Shown: positions 34,226 to 43,480 of the stretch, piece after piece
How positions within the stretch are numbered: position 1 is the stretch's first letter
How the letters are laid out: every line of letters begins with the position of its first letter
Source: an uncultured Bacteroidia bacterium
Lineage (GTDB): Bacteria; Bacteroidota; Bacteroidia; Bacteroidales; Prolixibacteraceae
DNA length: 43,695 bases
Direction of reading: 5' to 3'
NCBI GenBank assembly: GCA_903905505.1
Contig: CAIVGL010000092.1
Span: 1-43,695, forward strand
Notes under the pieces: model-generated
Told to the model about the DNA's origin: nothing
The model's input: the letters and a program-made list of their open reading frames with translations, nothing else
Databases searched by the model: none
Translations under genes and position numbers: made by a program

Positions 34226-34705
34226 CTATAGGAGCTTTAAAATTTGCAGCTCAATTTTTTGAGGTGTTGTCCAAGGGGCAAATCGCTTTACAGGAGTCCC
34301 ATTTTTATCAAGGAGAAATTTAGTGAAATTCCATTTTATTCGACCACCTAAAAAGTCAGGCAGCTGCTTTTTAAGATAAGCAAATAAGGGGTGTGCCTGT
34401 TTGCCATTTACCTTAATCTTTTCAAACATTTGAAAGCTAACGCCATAATTAATCAAACATCCGTCTTGAATTTGCTTGTTATCACCAGGCTCCTGCTTCC
34501 CAAACTGATTACATGGAAATCCGCAGATAACCAGCCCTTTATCGCTATATTTTTGATGCAATTCTTGTAAGCCAGCATATTGGGGGGTAAAGCCACATTT
34601 ACTTGCGGTATTCACAATTAGCACAACCTTACCTTGAAGATCAGCCATATTAACTAACTCACCGCTTATAGACACGGCACTAAAACTATAAAACAAACTC
34701 GGCAT
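34226..34705 (-). CDS. Glutathione peroxidase family protein, probably thioredoxin-dependent
   Basis: The 159-residue protein has the thioredoxin-like GPx fold. The peroxidatic residue is Cys37 (NTASKCGFTPQY), not selenocysteine. Gln71 (FGKQEPG) and Trp125-Asn126 (IKWNFTKF) complete the catalytic tetrad. Cys83 (DGCLINYGVSF) matches the resolving cysteine of yeast Gpx3, where the pair is Cys36/Cys82, so thioredoxin is the more likely reductant. There is no signal peptide, so it acts in the cytoplasm against hydrogen or lipid peroxides. It starts 33 bases after the TolC-like gene and may ride on the efflux transcript. Confidence 0.92.
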   Translation of the reverse strand: MPSLFYSFSAVSISGELVNMADLQGKVVLIVNTASKCGFTPQYAGLQELHQKYSDKGLVICGFPCNQFGKQEPGDNKQIQDGCLINYGVSFQMFEKIKVNGKQAHPLFAYLKKQLPDFLGGRIKWNFTKFLLDKNGTPVKRFAPWTTPQKIELQILKLL

Positions 34706-34738
34706 TTTATTTTCTAATTAAGTAATTCACTTGAAATA

Positions 34739-36076
34739 TTATAAAACTAATGGAAGTCCACGATAGAAATCAAGAATCTTCGTGCGGAAGATAAACTCGT
34801 ATTTCGCCTGCAACAGATCAGATTCCGACTTTGCCAATTTTGTTTTAGCCGTATTATATTCTACCGTATTTACTAATCCGACAGCAAATTTCTCAGCTGA
34901 ATATCGGAAAGCCTCTCGCATAGCGGACACGGCTTTTTGATTTGACGTAAAACGATTTAAGGCAGCTATTGCATTGGTCTGCGCAGTTTCGACATCCGAT
35001 CTGAGCAGCTTCTTTGCCCCCTCTAGTTCAAGACCAGTGTTGAGAACCTGAAGTCGTGCGTTATCAATCTGATATTTAGTTTGAAATTTATTGAAGATAG
35101 GGATGTTCATCTGCAAACCTACCCCTTTACGTTGGTTGTTTTTAAGCTGATCAGAAAAAGAAATATTTTTACCATCCCTATCCATATACTTATTGTTGTA
35201 GGTATCGTAAACGTTGGCATACAGACTAACGGTTGGATATAGCAATCCTTGTGCCATTTTCAACTGAAACTTAGAGCTCTGAAAGCGCAAATCGGCCCCT
35301 TTAATCTCTGGTCGCGTAAGCAAAGCTGCATCATACACCTCATTAGCTGCGACAATAGATGCTTGAGCCGAAATTTCAGGAAATGAAGGCGTTTCAATAT
35401 CAAAACTCTCTTTTAGCGATAACTCTAGCAGCTGCACTAATTTAAGTTTTGCAAGCTGCAACTGATTTTTGGCATTCACTAAATTAAGTTCTTCGCCGGC
35501 TGCTTGAGCTTCAATATCTAATAGATTACCTTTTGCCAAACTCCCAGCCTCCACTTTTTCATTAATTTGTTTTATCTGAAGACGGGTAACCTCTAGCTGA
35601 TTGGTTGAGACCATTACTAAGTCTTTCGCAAATAAGATCTCCAGATAAGTAGAGGCAATATTTACGGAGATATCACTCTTGGCTTTCGAAAGATCTTCAA
35701 CACTTGCTTGAAGGTCTAACTCCAATTTTGAGATATTGTTAGTAATCTGAAATCCCTGAAAAACGGGCAATGAAACCCCTAATCCGAAATTTGTCTCTGA
35801 AGAGTTAATATCTTTATAGGTATTTTCATAGGTTAGCGACCGTCCAAAGTTCATATTTTGAGACGTCTGTCCATTCAAACTTGGCAATCGAGAAAATTTT
35901 GTTTGTTGCAGTTGATTTTTTTGATATTCAGTAGCTATAGCGCCCTGCTTTATCTTGATGTTATTCTCAAGTGCATAATTAATGCATTTCTCCAAGCTCC
36001 ATACTTGCTGGGCCGGAAGCAGCAAAGGGTTAAATCCAACTAGAAGAATGGTCAGCGCAAAGAGTATTCGTTTCAT
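34739..36076 (-). CDS. TolC-family outer-membrane efflux protein
   Basis: The 445-residue product has a signal peptide (residues 1-22, ending near LPAQ) and two repeats of the outer-membrane efflux family, each with long coiled helices, for example around 100-220 and 310-440. Motifs typical of the Bacteroidota branch are WSLEKCINYALENNIKIKQ at the N-terminus and the region AALLTRPEIKGADLRFQSS. Trimers of such proteins form the channel that crosses the outer membrane and periplasm. It is the exit duct for the adaptor and permeases encoded upstream, with 66 bases to the adaptor gene. Confidence 0.92.
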   Translation of the reverse strand: MKRILFALTILLVGFNPLLLPAQQVWSLEKCINYALENNIKIKQGAIATEYQKNQLQQTKFSRLPSLNGQTSQNMNFGRSLTYENTYKDINSSETNFGLGVSLPVFQGFQITNNISKLELDLQASVEDLSKAKSDISVNIASTYLEILFAKDLVMVSTNQLEVTRLQIKQINEKVEAGSLAKGNLLDIEAQAAGEELNLVNAKNQLQLAKLKLVQLLELSLKESFDIETPSFPEISAQASIVAANEVYDAALLTRPEIKGADLRFQSSKFQLKMAQGLLYPTVSLYANVYDTYNNKYMDRDGKNISFSDQLKNNQRKGVGLQMNIPIFNKFQTKYQIDNARLQVLNTGLELEGAKKLLRSDVETAQTNAIAALNRFTSNQKAVSAMREAFRYSAEKFAVGLVNTVEYNTAKTKLAKSESDLLQAKYEFIFRTKILDFYRGLPLVL

Positions 36077-36142
36077 ACGTATTTAGTATTAAAAATCAGA
36101 TTGAACTCTAAATGATAGGTTTTGTTCAACGATGCCGTTAAG

Positions 36143-37282
36143 TTATATTTTTTTTTCTGCAGGCTTTTTACTCTGATCAACTACGGCGCCTTTAAGGCGA
36201 TCAGACTTTGAAAGTCCGGAAATAATCTCCATATTAATCCCATCTGAGATTCCTGTTTTAACAACTCTCTTTTCAAATTTCTGTGGCGTAGTCTCAATTT
36301 CAACAAAGGCAGTATCCTTCTCGAATTTCAATAAACCTTCTGGAATGGAGAGAACGCTATCGCGTTTTTCAAGGACAATATTAGCATTTGCACTATACCC
36401 AGAGCGGATAAACTGATTCTCATTCAGCTTAACATCCGCCTTTATATCAAACTGAATTGCTCCATTGTCAATCAATCCTTTTGGAGCGATGTATTTTAAT
36501 ACGGCGTTGAACTTTTCAGATGCAATAGCTCCAATGGTCAATTCTATATTCATCCCCTCCTTAATCTTTCCGACTTCCGTTTCATCCACTTTACCTTGAA
36601 AAATCATATCATTCATATCCGCAATAATGCCAATGGTCGTTCCAGCATTAAAGGTATTCGCTTGAATAACCGAGAATCCCTCTTTCACAGGAACATCAAG
36701 AACCATCCCCTCGATGGTAGAACGGATTAAGGTATTCGTCGTGGTCGCCGAATTTTTAGTCACCCCTTTTCTGATTAACTCAAGGTTATTTTCGGCAGCT
36801 TCAGACTCTTCTTTAGCGGAATTAAACGTCAACTTGGCTTTCTGAAACTCCTCCTTAGAGGTAACTTGCTTGCCAAACAAGGTGGTCTGACGATCAAAAT
36901 CTATTCGCGAATCTTCAAGGGTTAGCTTAGCCCGGTTAACGCGTGATTCCGCATTGTTTAGGTTAACCATGTCAGGGATAATTTTCACCCGTGCGATAAC
37001 GTCTCCATTTTTAATTTTTTGACCAGCTACAATAAAGATCTTCTCCACGATACCTGAAACTTGAGGTTTTATCTCAATCTCCTTTCTTGGAATAACAGAT
37101 CCAGTGGCCACCGTCTTCTTGATAATATCTCGCACCTGAACTTTTTGAATCTCGAAAATTTCGATCTTTGGTTGCGATTTTTTATACAAAAACACCAAGG
37201 TTCCAATAAACACAGCTAAGAGCAAGGTTAAACCTATGATCTTAACTACTTTCTTAAAAATACTTACGCCGTTGTTACTCAT
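36143..37282 (-). CDS. Periplasmic adaptor (membrane fusion) protein, MacA/HlyD-like
   Basis: The 379-residue product has one N-terminal membrane helix (about residues 12-33). A lipoyl/barrel-sandwich region follows (VATGSVIPRKEIEIKPQVSG, then IIVAGQKI-like turn), a coiled hairpin at about 105-165 and beta-barrel domains after 180. The PRKEIEIKPQVSGIVEKIF segment is typical of MacA-type adaptors. It should link the inner-membrane permeases to the TolC-like channel. It lies between the permease gene (32 bases) and the TolC gene, the expected order. The C-terminus is rich in Lys and has no further domain. Confidence 0.92.
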   Translation of the reverse strand: MSNNGVSIFKKVVKIIGLTLLLAVFIGTLVFLYKKSQPKIEIFEIQKVQVRDIIKKTVATGSVIPRKEIEIKPQVSGIVEKIFIVAGQKIKNGDVIARVKIIPDMVNLNNAESRVNRAKLTLEDSRIDFDRQTTLFGKQVTSKEEFQKAKLTFNSAKEESEAAENNLELIRKGVTKNSATTTNTLIRSTIEGMVLDVPVKEGFSVIQANTFNAGTTIGIIADMNDMIFQGKVDETEVGKIKEGMNIELTIGAIASEKFNAVLKYIAPKGLIDNGAIQFDIKADVKLNENQFIRSGYSANANIVLEKRDSVLSIPEGLLKFEKDTAFVEIETTPQKFEKRVVKTGISDGINMEIISGLSKSDRLKGAVVDQSKKPAEKKI

Positions 37283-37314
37283 AATACGTTAACTTTATTT
37301 ATCCTGTTAAATTT

Positions 37315-38586
37315 TCATTCCTCTCTTAAGGCATCAATTGGCTTGATTTGCAATGCACGTGAAGCTGGAATCAGTCCAGCAAGTAAACCTGCCAATACAA
37401 GCACTAAAAGCGATGATAGTGCAACCGTAAGTGATACGGAAGGATTCGTGAAAAATACGCGATCATTAGTCGTGGTTGGCGAATTTTCCATCACCTTATT
37501 TACTAATTCTAAGAGTCCAACACCGATGGACAAGCCAATGTACCCAGATACAGTTGTCAGCACCACGCTTTCAAGCATAATCTGAGAAATAATCATCCGC
37601 GGTGTTGCCCCAATGGCGCGCTGAACCCCGATCTCTTTAGTTCGCTCTTTAATTATCACCAACATAATATTACTCACACCTATTACACCAGCCAATAAAG
37701 TTCCTATTCCAACTATCCAGGTAAGAATCTGAATCCCTAAAAAGAGTCCATTCATTTGTTGAAACTCCTTTTCGATGTTTACGCTACTGAATGCTTGCAG
37801 ATCCTCCGGTGCAATAATATGTTTCTTCTTGATTAACTCTTTAACTCGATCCTCAATTATGCTTACGGGGACACCGGGCTTCGCTGTAATGGCCATAAAA
37901 TTCACAGTGTTGCCCATATTGTAAGTCTGAAGCATCGTGGTAAAAGGCAAACAAATTGACTCTTCGGTCCGTCCATTTATATTAATGGTCGTTTCTGCTC
38001 TAATCACCCCAACAACCTGATAATAGACTCCAGAAATCTTTAAATATTCTCCGATTGGATTTTCCTTGGGATTGAACATCGACTCAAAGACTTTCTCTCC
38101 AATAACGCATACTTTACGTTTATCCCGAATATCTAGTTCGTTAATCCAGCGCCCAAATAAAACCGAAGAGGGATCTATTTTGATATAATCAGGATAATCG
38201 CCTTTAACATTAAACGATCCGTTTTTCTTCCCCCGAATAACATTCGAACCACCGCCCCAACGACCCGTAAAATTCCTCGGAGTAATATATTCTATCTGAG
38301 GAATATTGTCTTTAAGGTACTGAATATCCTCTGAGTCCATATGCCAATAACGACCTCTTTTAAATCCTTTATAAGGTTCCCCAGTTTGCTCACTCCAGAA
38401 AAATGCCGAATTAGCAGCAAATTTAGCCGTGCCCTGAGTAACCCCATTTTGAAGCCCTTTTCCAGCCCCAGCCATAACAATCAGCATAAAAATACCCCAG
38501 AAGACTCCGAATGCAGTCAACAAGCTTCTTACTTTGTTTTTAGCCAAAGCATTCCAAATCTCATTCCACCGGTCTAAATCAAACAT
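37315..38586 (-). CDS. MacB-like ABC transporter permease, second of a pair
   Basis: A 423-residue FtsX/MacB permease. One membrane helix lies near residues 20-42, a large periplasmic MacB_PCD domain at about 45-265, then three helices near 280-310, 330-360 and 385-410. The cytoplasmic coupling motif VIIKERTKEIGVQRAIGATPRMI is typical of the family. There is no fused ATPase domain, unlike E. coli MacB. It is paralogous to the permease at 38625-39887, both beginning MFD.D.W.EI, and the two may form a heterodimer. It is 38 bases downstream of that gene. Confidence 0.93.
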   Translation of the reverse strand: MFDLDRWNEIWNALAKNKVRSLLTAFGVFWGIFMLIVMAGAGKGLQNGVTQGTAKFAANSAFFWSEQTGEPYKGFKRGRYWHMDSEDIQYLKDNIPQIEYITPRNFTGRWGGGSNVIRGKKNGSFNVKGDYPDYIKIDPSSVLFGRWINELDIRDKRKVCVIGEKVFESMFNPKENPIGEYLKISGVYYQVVGVIRAETTININGRTEESICLPFTTMLQTYNMGNTVNFMAITAKPGVPVSIIEDRVKELIKKKHIIAPEDLQAFSSVNIEKEFQQMNGLFLGIQILTWIVGIGTLLAGVIGVSNIMLVIIKERTKEIGVQRAIGATPRMIISQIMLESVVLTTVSGYIGLSIGVGLLELVNKVMENSPTTTNDRVFFTNPSVSLTVALSSLLVLVLAGLLAGLIPASRALQIKPIDALREE

Positions 38587-38624
38587 GTCGATTTATTTTA
38601 CCCTTTATCAATTTAGGGCATGAA

Positions 38625-39887
38625 TTAATCATTCCGCAAGGCCTCTATTGGTTTAACATTTGCAGCTTTTCGTGCAGGCAGATACCCAGCCAAAGCACCT
38701 GAGACAATTAAGATAACCATCGCAGTTATTGCGGTTGTAAAATCAACCGTAGGATTACGGAAAAATATATTGTCACCACCACCTGATCCAACAGCCTTCT
38801 CTAGTCCATAATTTACCCCTTCCATCAGGCCAATCCCAAATATCAAACCGATGTATCCAGCAACGGTTGTAATTAAAATTGACTCTAATAAGACCAATCC
38901 AATAACAGATCCAGGTGTCGCACCAATAGCTTTCCGTATTCCGATCTCCCGAGTTCGCTCTTTAACAAGGATTAACATGATATTACTCACCCCTACAATA
39001 CCTGCGATTAAAGTGCCAATCCCAATTATCCAAACGAAAATTTTTATCGCTTGAAAAATCTTCATGGTTCGAATATACATGGCAAGTAAATTAAATGACC
39101 CCATGGCTCGTTTATCTTTAGGATCGAAATTATGCCGAAGAGCCATCGCTTTTCGAACATCCGCCGTAATCGAATCGGCCTCTTCAGCGGTAGTCACCAC
39201 CTTTGTGGTAACGGCAAAAGTGTGCACACGATCGGCCCCATTAAAGATGCGCTGAGCCGTTGAAATAGGGATATATGAAGTCCGCTCATCATCATTGCGT
39301 CGTCCCTTATCGTGGATGACACCTACAACCTTAAAGGGAACATTATTTAAGTTGATGTACTCTCCAAGCGGATCAGCATCTTTAAATAGAGCTAGACGAA
39401 CATTATCGCCAATAACAATAACTTTTCGATAATCATTAAGATCTAAATCATTGATAAAACGACCAGCCGTAACGCTCATATTACCCATTGATTGCAACGA
39501 CGGATGACACGAGGAGGTCTCAAAAGAACCATATTCATTCTTATACGTATAGACAATATTTCCTGGCAGGTAATAACGAGAGGAGACCTGCTGTAAATCT
39601 TGATTCATCCCTTTTAGAAAGGCGTAATCAGCGTTATTAAATTTAATACTACGTCCCTCCTTTAACCCTTGATAGGGCATCGATGTCTCACCAGCCCAAA
39701 GCCACATCATGTTGACTGAATTGCTGGCAAATTGGGTTCTAACTCCATTTTGAAGACCATTGCCAGAGCCAAGCAAGATCATAAGCATAAAGATTCCCCA
39801 CGCGACGGAGAAGCCGGTGAGAAATGTTCGAAGCTTATTTTTCTTTATCGTGGCAAAAATCTCTTGCCAAACATCAATATCAAACAT
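38625..39887 (-). CDS. MacB-like ABC transporter permease, first of a pair
   Basis: A 420-residue permease with the same plan as its neighbour: an N-terminal helix (about residues 18-40), a large MacB_PCD periplasmic domain and three C-terminal helices. The coupling motif is LVKERTREIGIRKAIGATPGSV. It has no ATPase domain and should use the ATPase encoded 10 bases upstream. MacB-type systems export peptides, macrolides, lipoproteins or siderophores using mechanotransmission; the cargo here is unknown. The two permeases differ clearly in their periplasmic domains, which argues for a true heterodimer rather than a recent duplication. Confidence 0.93.
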   Translation of the reverse strand: MFDIDVWQEIFATIKKNKLRTFLTGFSVAWGIFMLMILLGSGNGLQNGVRTQFASNSVNMMWLWAGETSMPYQGLKEGRSIKFNNADYAFLKGMNQDLQQVSSRYYLPGNIVYTYKNEYGSFETSSCHPSLQSMGNMSVTAGRFINDLDLNDYRKVIVIGDNVRLALFKDADPLGEYINLNNVPFKVVGVIHDKGRRNDDERTSYIPISTAQRIFNGADRVHTFAVTTKVVTTAEEADSITADVRKAMALRHNFDPKDKRAMGSFNLLAMYIRTMKIFQAIKIFVWIIGIGTLIAGIVGVSNIMLILVKERTREIGIRKAIGATPGSVIGLVLLESILITTVAGYIGLIFGIGLMEGVNYGLEKAVGSGGGDNIFFRNPTVDFTTAITAMVILIVSGALAGYLPARKAANVKPIEALRND

Positions 39888-39897
39888 AAACGTTCAA

Positions 39898-40611
39898 TTA
39901 CTCTGTTCTAACGCGATCTTTAAAGGCTTGCAATTCGCCATTTTTTATAACTTCCCCTATCACCCCATCTTTTAATTTGATGATTTTCTTGGTCATAGCA
40001 GCAATATCATGCTCGTGTGTAACGATGATAACGGTTTTACCTTGATCATTAATCTCCTTTAAAATCTCCATGACTTCCAAGGATGTAGCCGAATCAAGTG
40101 CTCCAGTAGGTTCATCAGCCAAAATAATCTGTGGTTGCGAAATAAGTGCCCGTGCAATGGCAACGCGCTGCTTCTGTCCGCCCGAGAGTTCACTTGGGAG
40201 ATGATGCGCCCACTCTTTGAGCCCTAATCGATCGAGATATTCAAGAGCTATCTGATTCCGCTTTTTACGACTAATCTTCTGATAATAGAGTGGAAGTGCC
40301 ACATTCTCCATGGCATTTTTAAACGAGATAAGGTTAAACGACTGAAAAATAAATCCAATCATCTCGTTGCGTGTCAAGGCTGCCTTCGTTTCATTCAGCC
40401 CCTGAATTAACTTTCCACCGAGGTAATAGGTCCCTCGATCATAGTCATCTAGAATACCTAAAATATTCAACAAGGTCGATTTGCCAGAGCCTGAAGAGCC
40501 CATGATAGAGACAAACTCACCCTTTTCAATATCAAGATGTAGCCCTTTTAATACATGAAGACTATTATGGCCCATCTCGTAAGACTTATGCAAGTCCTTA
40601 ATCTGTATCAT
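39898..40611 (-). CDS. ABC transporter ATP-binding protein, MacB/LolD-like
   Basis: The 237-residue ATPase shows the full set of motifs: Walker [10 protein letters not shown] at 38-46, Q-loop Gln90, signature LSGGQ at 142-146, Walker B ILADEP ending at Asp166-Glu167 region, and switch His199 in VTHEHD. The sequence DEPTGALDS is typical of the MacB/LolD/FtsE group. It is the first gene of the efflux operon and is followed by two permeases, the adaptor and the TolC channel, all on the minus strand. It should energise the permease pair. Confidence 0.95.
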   Translation of the reverse strand: MIQIKDLHKSYEMGHNSLHVLKGLHLDIEKGEFVSIMGSSGSGKSTLLNILGILDDYDRGTYYLGGKLIQGLNETKAALTRNEMIGFIFQSFNLISFKNAMENVALPLYYQKISRKKRNQIALEYLDRLGLKEWAHHLPSELSGGQKQRVAIARALISQPQIILADEPTGALDSATSLEVMEILKEINDQGKTVIIVTHEHDIAAMTKKIIKLKDGVIGEVIKNGELQAFKDRVRTE

Positions 40612-40741
40612 TTTAATTTGGAATTAACAAATTTATTTGGCCCTGAATGTTCTTGAAACTCTTAGACACTTCTTTATGCCAAAGGATACACAGCAAATGC
40701 CCCTAATTAGTTTAACTAGGTGGATGAAAACAGGATATCTT

Positions 40742-40775
40742 CAAAGTTACGAAAAATCAATGTTATTTAAACAAA
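40742..40775 (-). promoter_or_regulatory. Promoter region of the efflux operon
   Basis: On the minus strand TAACTTTG (40749-40742) lies 22 bases after TTTG (40775-40772). That TTTG is itself part of a second box, TACCTTTG (40779-40772). Either could be a -7 element, giving one promoter or two tandem ones with a leader of about 125-155 bases before the ATPase gene. Confidence 0.4.
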
Positions 40776-40801
40776 GGTATCGCATAAATGTTTTGGTCAG
40801 A

Positions 40802-41848
40802 CTACCCTTTTATTGGATTCCAACCTTGAGCTTGCAAAGGGATTGCTTGCCCCATGCCAGCGGTGATCAAGTTAACTCCCTCACTTTTATCCGTAATGTA
40901 TCCAATTACAGAGATATCTGGATTATTCCGTATCGCATCAAGATTAGAAATTGGAAGTGTGAAAAGAAGCTCGTAATCTTCCCCGCCATTTAAGGCCGCT
41001 ACTAAAGGGTTGATATTTAATTCTGCTGCCATTTTTTTCGTTTGATTATCGTACAATAATCGATCTTCATAAAGTCGACACCCTACATCACTCTGGGTAC
41101 AGAGATGCAAGATTTCGGAGGAGAGACCATCCGAGATATCAATCATTGCCGTTGGCTTAATTCCCAACTCTTTAAATAAAACAGGGATATCTTTTCTCGC
41201 TTCTGGCTTAAGTTGTCGTTCCAAAATATAATCGTATCCCTCGAGCTGTGGAACCATTTTGGGGTTAACCTTGAAAACTGCATTCTCACGCTCAAGCAAT
41301 TGCAATCCTAAATAGGCACCGCCTAAATCACCCGTAACGCATAACAAATCAGTATCCTTAGCCCCGTTTCGATAGACCAAATCTTCCTCTTCTGCTTCTC
41401 CAATAGCGGTCACCGAGATTAATAAACCAGTTAAAGAGGAGGTGGTGTCACCTCCAACCAGATCAACGCCATAACGCTCGCAAGCCAAATAAATACCTTC
41501 GTAAAGTTCATCCAATGCCTCAATCGACATCTTTGAAGAGACTGCAATGGAGACCGTAATCTGCTTTGGGGTGGCGTTCATCGCATAGACATCGCTAAGA
41601 TTTACAGTTACTGCTTTATATCCAAGATGCCGCAATGGGACATACATTAAATTAAAATGAACCCCTTCGGTCAATAAATCAGTGGTCACAACAACTTTTT
41701 TCTGCTTAAAATCAAGTACAGCGCAGTCATCTCCAACACCTCTTATGGTGCTTTCATTTTTTAGTTGAATATTTTCGGTCAGACGACGAATTAATCCAAA
41801 CTCACCAAGCTCGGAAAGCTCTGTCTTACTTTGCGTTGCATTTGTCAT
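40802..41848 (-). CDS. thiL: Thiamine-monophosphate kinase
   Basis: ThiL phosphorylates thiamine monophosphate to thiamine diphosphate, the last step of cofactor synthesis. The 348-residue product has the family landmarks in order: [11 protein letters not shown] near residues 37-47, [49 protein letters not shown] and [10 protein letters not shown]. The aspartates in these motifs bind Mg-ATP. No other thi gene is present. It is divergent from sufB across 147 bases and has a well-formed promoter there. The efflux operon lies downstream on the same strand, 190 bases away with its own promoter. Confidence 0.95.
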   Translation of the reverse strand: MTNATQSKTELSELGEFGLIRRLTENIQLKNESTIRGVGDDCAVLDFKQKKVVVTTDLLTEGVHFNLMYVPLRHLGYKAVTVNLSDVYAMNATPKQITVSIAVSSKMSIEALDELYEGIYLACERYGVDLVGGDTTSSLTGLLISVTAIGEAEEEDLVYRNGAKDTDLLCVTGDLGGAYLGLQLLERENAVFKVNPKMVPQLEGYDYILERQLKPEARKDIPVLFKELGIKPTAMIDISDGLSSEILHLCTQSDVGCRLYEDRLLYDNQTKKMAAELNINPLVAALNGGEDYELLFTLPISNLDAIRNNPDISVIGYITDKSEGVNLITAGMGQAIPLQAQGWNPIKG

Positions 41849-41880
41849 CGAGGAAACAATTTATTTAAATTTTCAAGGCT

Positions 41881-41911
41881 CAAAAGTAGTGTTCATTTTG
41901 TATCTTTGCAA
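41881..41911 (-). promoter_or_regulatory. Promoter of thiL
   Basis: On the minus strand TTG (41911-41909) is followed after 20 bases by TACTTTTG (41888-41881), a full -33/-7 match. The TTG directly abuts the sufB -7 box on the other strand, so both promoters share the same stretch. Confidence 0.6.
41901..41908 (+). promoter_or_regulatory. Promoter -7 box of sufB
   Basis: TATCTTTG matches TAnnTTTG exactly. No TTG is found 17-23 bases upstream, which may mean that an activator or another signal helps. The leader to the sufB ATG would be about 80 bases. Confidence 0.5.
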
Positions 41912-41995
41912 TTTAATACCAGTCTAATTGAACAAAGAGTAGGAATTTGTCCTTTTCGTTTGTTACTGGTATGTATATTGAAATGTGAAATCATC

Positions 41996-43441
41996 ATGGA
42001 AGACCAAAATAAATTATTAAAAGAGGTCACCCAGCGCGACTATAGATTTGGCTTTGTATCAGATATTGAGACCGATACAATCGTCAAAGGACTTAACGAA
42101 GACGTCATTCGAATTATCTCTGCCAAAAAGGAAGAGCCTGAATTTATGCTCGAATTCCGACTTAAAGCTTACCGTCGCTGGTTGACTATGAAAATGCCTG
42201 AATGGGCGCAACTGAAAATACCTGTTATCGACTATCAGGAAATTATCTTTTATGCAGCTCCAACACAACAGGCAAAATACGAAAGCTTAAATGAAGTAGA
42301 TCCTGAATTGCTTCGTACGTTCGAAAAGCTTGGAATACCTCTCGAAGAGCAAAAAATGTTATCCGGAGTTGCAGTAGATGCTGTAATCGATAGCGTTTCG
42401 GTTAAAACAACCTTTAAAGAGACGCTTGCCGAACGAGGCATTATCTTTTGCTCCTTTAGTGATGCCGTTAAACACCATCCCGATCTGATTCAGAAATACC
42501 TCGGAATGGCTGTACCTTATAACGACAACTATTTTGCAGCACTTAACTCAGCTGTCTTTTCGGACGGGTCATTCGTTTATATCCCCAAAGGGACGCGTTG
42601 TCCAATGGAACTTTCAACCTATTTCCGTATCAACGCTAAAAATACGGGACAGTTTGAACGGACACTGATCATTGCGGATGACGATAGCTATGTCTCTTAT
42701 CTGGAAGGATGTACGGCGCCGATGCGAGATGAAAATCAGCTTCATGCTGCCATTGTTGAGATTATTGCACTCGACAGAGCTGAAGTAAAATATTCTACGG
42801 TTCAAAACTGGTACCCAGGAGATAAAAATGGGAAAGGTGGAATATTTAATTTCGTGACTAAACGTGGAATCTGCAAAGGTGAATCGTCTAAGATACTTTG
42901 GAATCAGGTAGAGACAGGCTCGGCCATAACTTGGAAATACCCAAGCTGCATACTAATGGGCGACAATTCGATTGCCGAATTCAACTCCGTAGCCTTGACC
43001 AACAACTTCCAACAAGCAGATACTGGAACAAAAATGATCCATATCGGCAAAAACACAAAAAGCACAATTGTCTCGAAGGGAATATCTGCAGGACATAGCT
43101 CAAATTCATACCGTGGATTAGTGCGAGTAGCACCTAAAGCCATCAATGCTCGAAATTACTCACAATGCGATTCGCTCCTATTAGGCGATACATGTGGTGC
43201 CCATACCTTCCCATATATTGAGGTAGGAAATAGCAGTTCGATCATTGAACATGAAGCAACCACCTCGAAAATTGGAGAAGATCAGATCTTCTATTGCAAT
43301 CAACGAGGGATCTCTACTGAAGATGCGATAGGGATGATCGTGAATGGCTATGCTCGCGAGGTGATTAATAAGCTCCCAATGGAATTTGCCGTTGAGGCGC
43401 AAAAACTATTATCCATAAGCCTAGAAGGCAGCGTAGGATAA
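41996..43441 (+). CDS. sufB: Fe-S cluster assembly scaffold protein SufB
   Basis: SufB is the scaffold subunit of the SufBCD complex, which builds Fe-S clusters in the cytoplasm. The preferred start at 41996 ([20 protein letters not shown]) gives 481 residues, the family norm. The right-handed beta-helix core is intact. Key residues align with E. coli: Cys391 in [10 protein letters not shown] (E. coli Cys405), and His419-Glu420 in IIEHEAT (E. coli His433-Glu434). The C-terminus [12 protein letters not shown] is highly conserved. An open frame reaches back to 41831, but it crosses both promoters and has no homology. sufC starts 39 bases after the stop. Confidence 0.96.
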   Translation: MEDQNKLLKEVTQRDYRFGFVSDIETDTIVKGLNEDVIRIISAKKEEPEFMLEFRLKAYRRWLTMKMPEWAQLKIPVIDYQEIIFYAAPTQQAKYESLNEVDPELLRTFEKLGIPLEEQKMLSGVAVDAVIDSVSVKTTFKETLAERGIIFCSFSDAVKHHPDLIQKYLGMAVPYNDNYFAALNSAVFSDGSFVYIPKGTRCPMELSTYFRINAKNTGQFERTLIIADDDSYVSYLEGCTAPMRDENQLHAAIVEIIALDRAEVKYSTVQNWYPGDKNGKGGIFNFVTKRGICKGESSKILWNQVETGSAITWKYPSCILMGDNSIAEFNSVALTNNFQQADTGTKMIHIGKNTKSTIVSKGISAGHSSNSYRGLVRVAPKAINARNYSQCDSLLLGDTCGAHTFPYIEVGNSSSIIEHEATTSKIGEDQIFYCNQRGISTEDAIGMIVNGYAREVINKLPMEFAVEAQKLLSISLEGSVG

Positions 43442-43480
43442 GAAGAAAAATAAAGTTTTACGAATTACAACACATCAAAT

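Noticed and set aside
41831-41995. N-terminal extension of 55 residues on sufB
   Set aside because: It spans the divergent promoters and overlaps the thiL start, has no family similarity, and the ATG at 41996 gives the standard SufB N-terminus.
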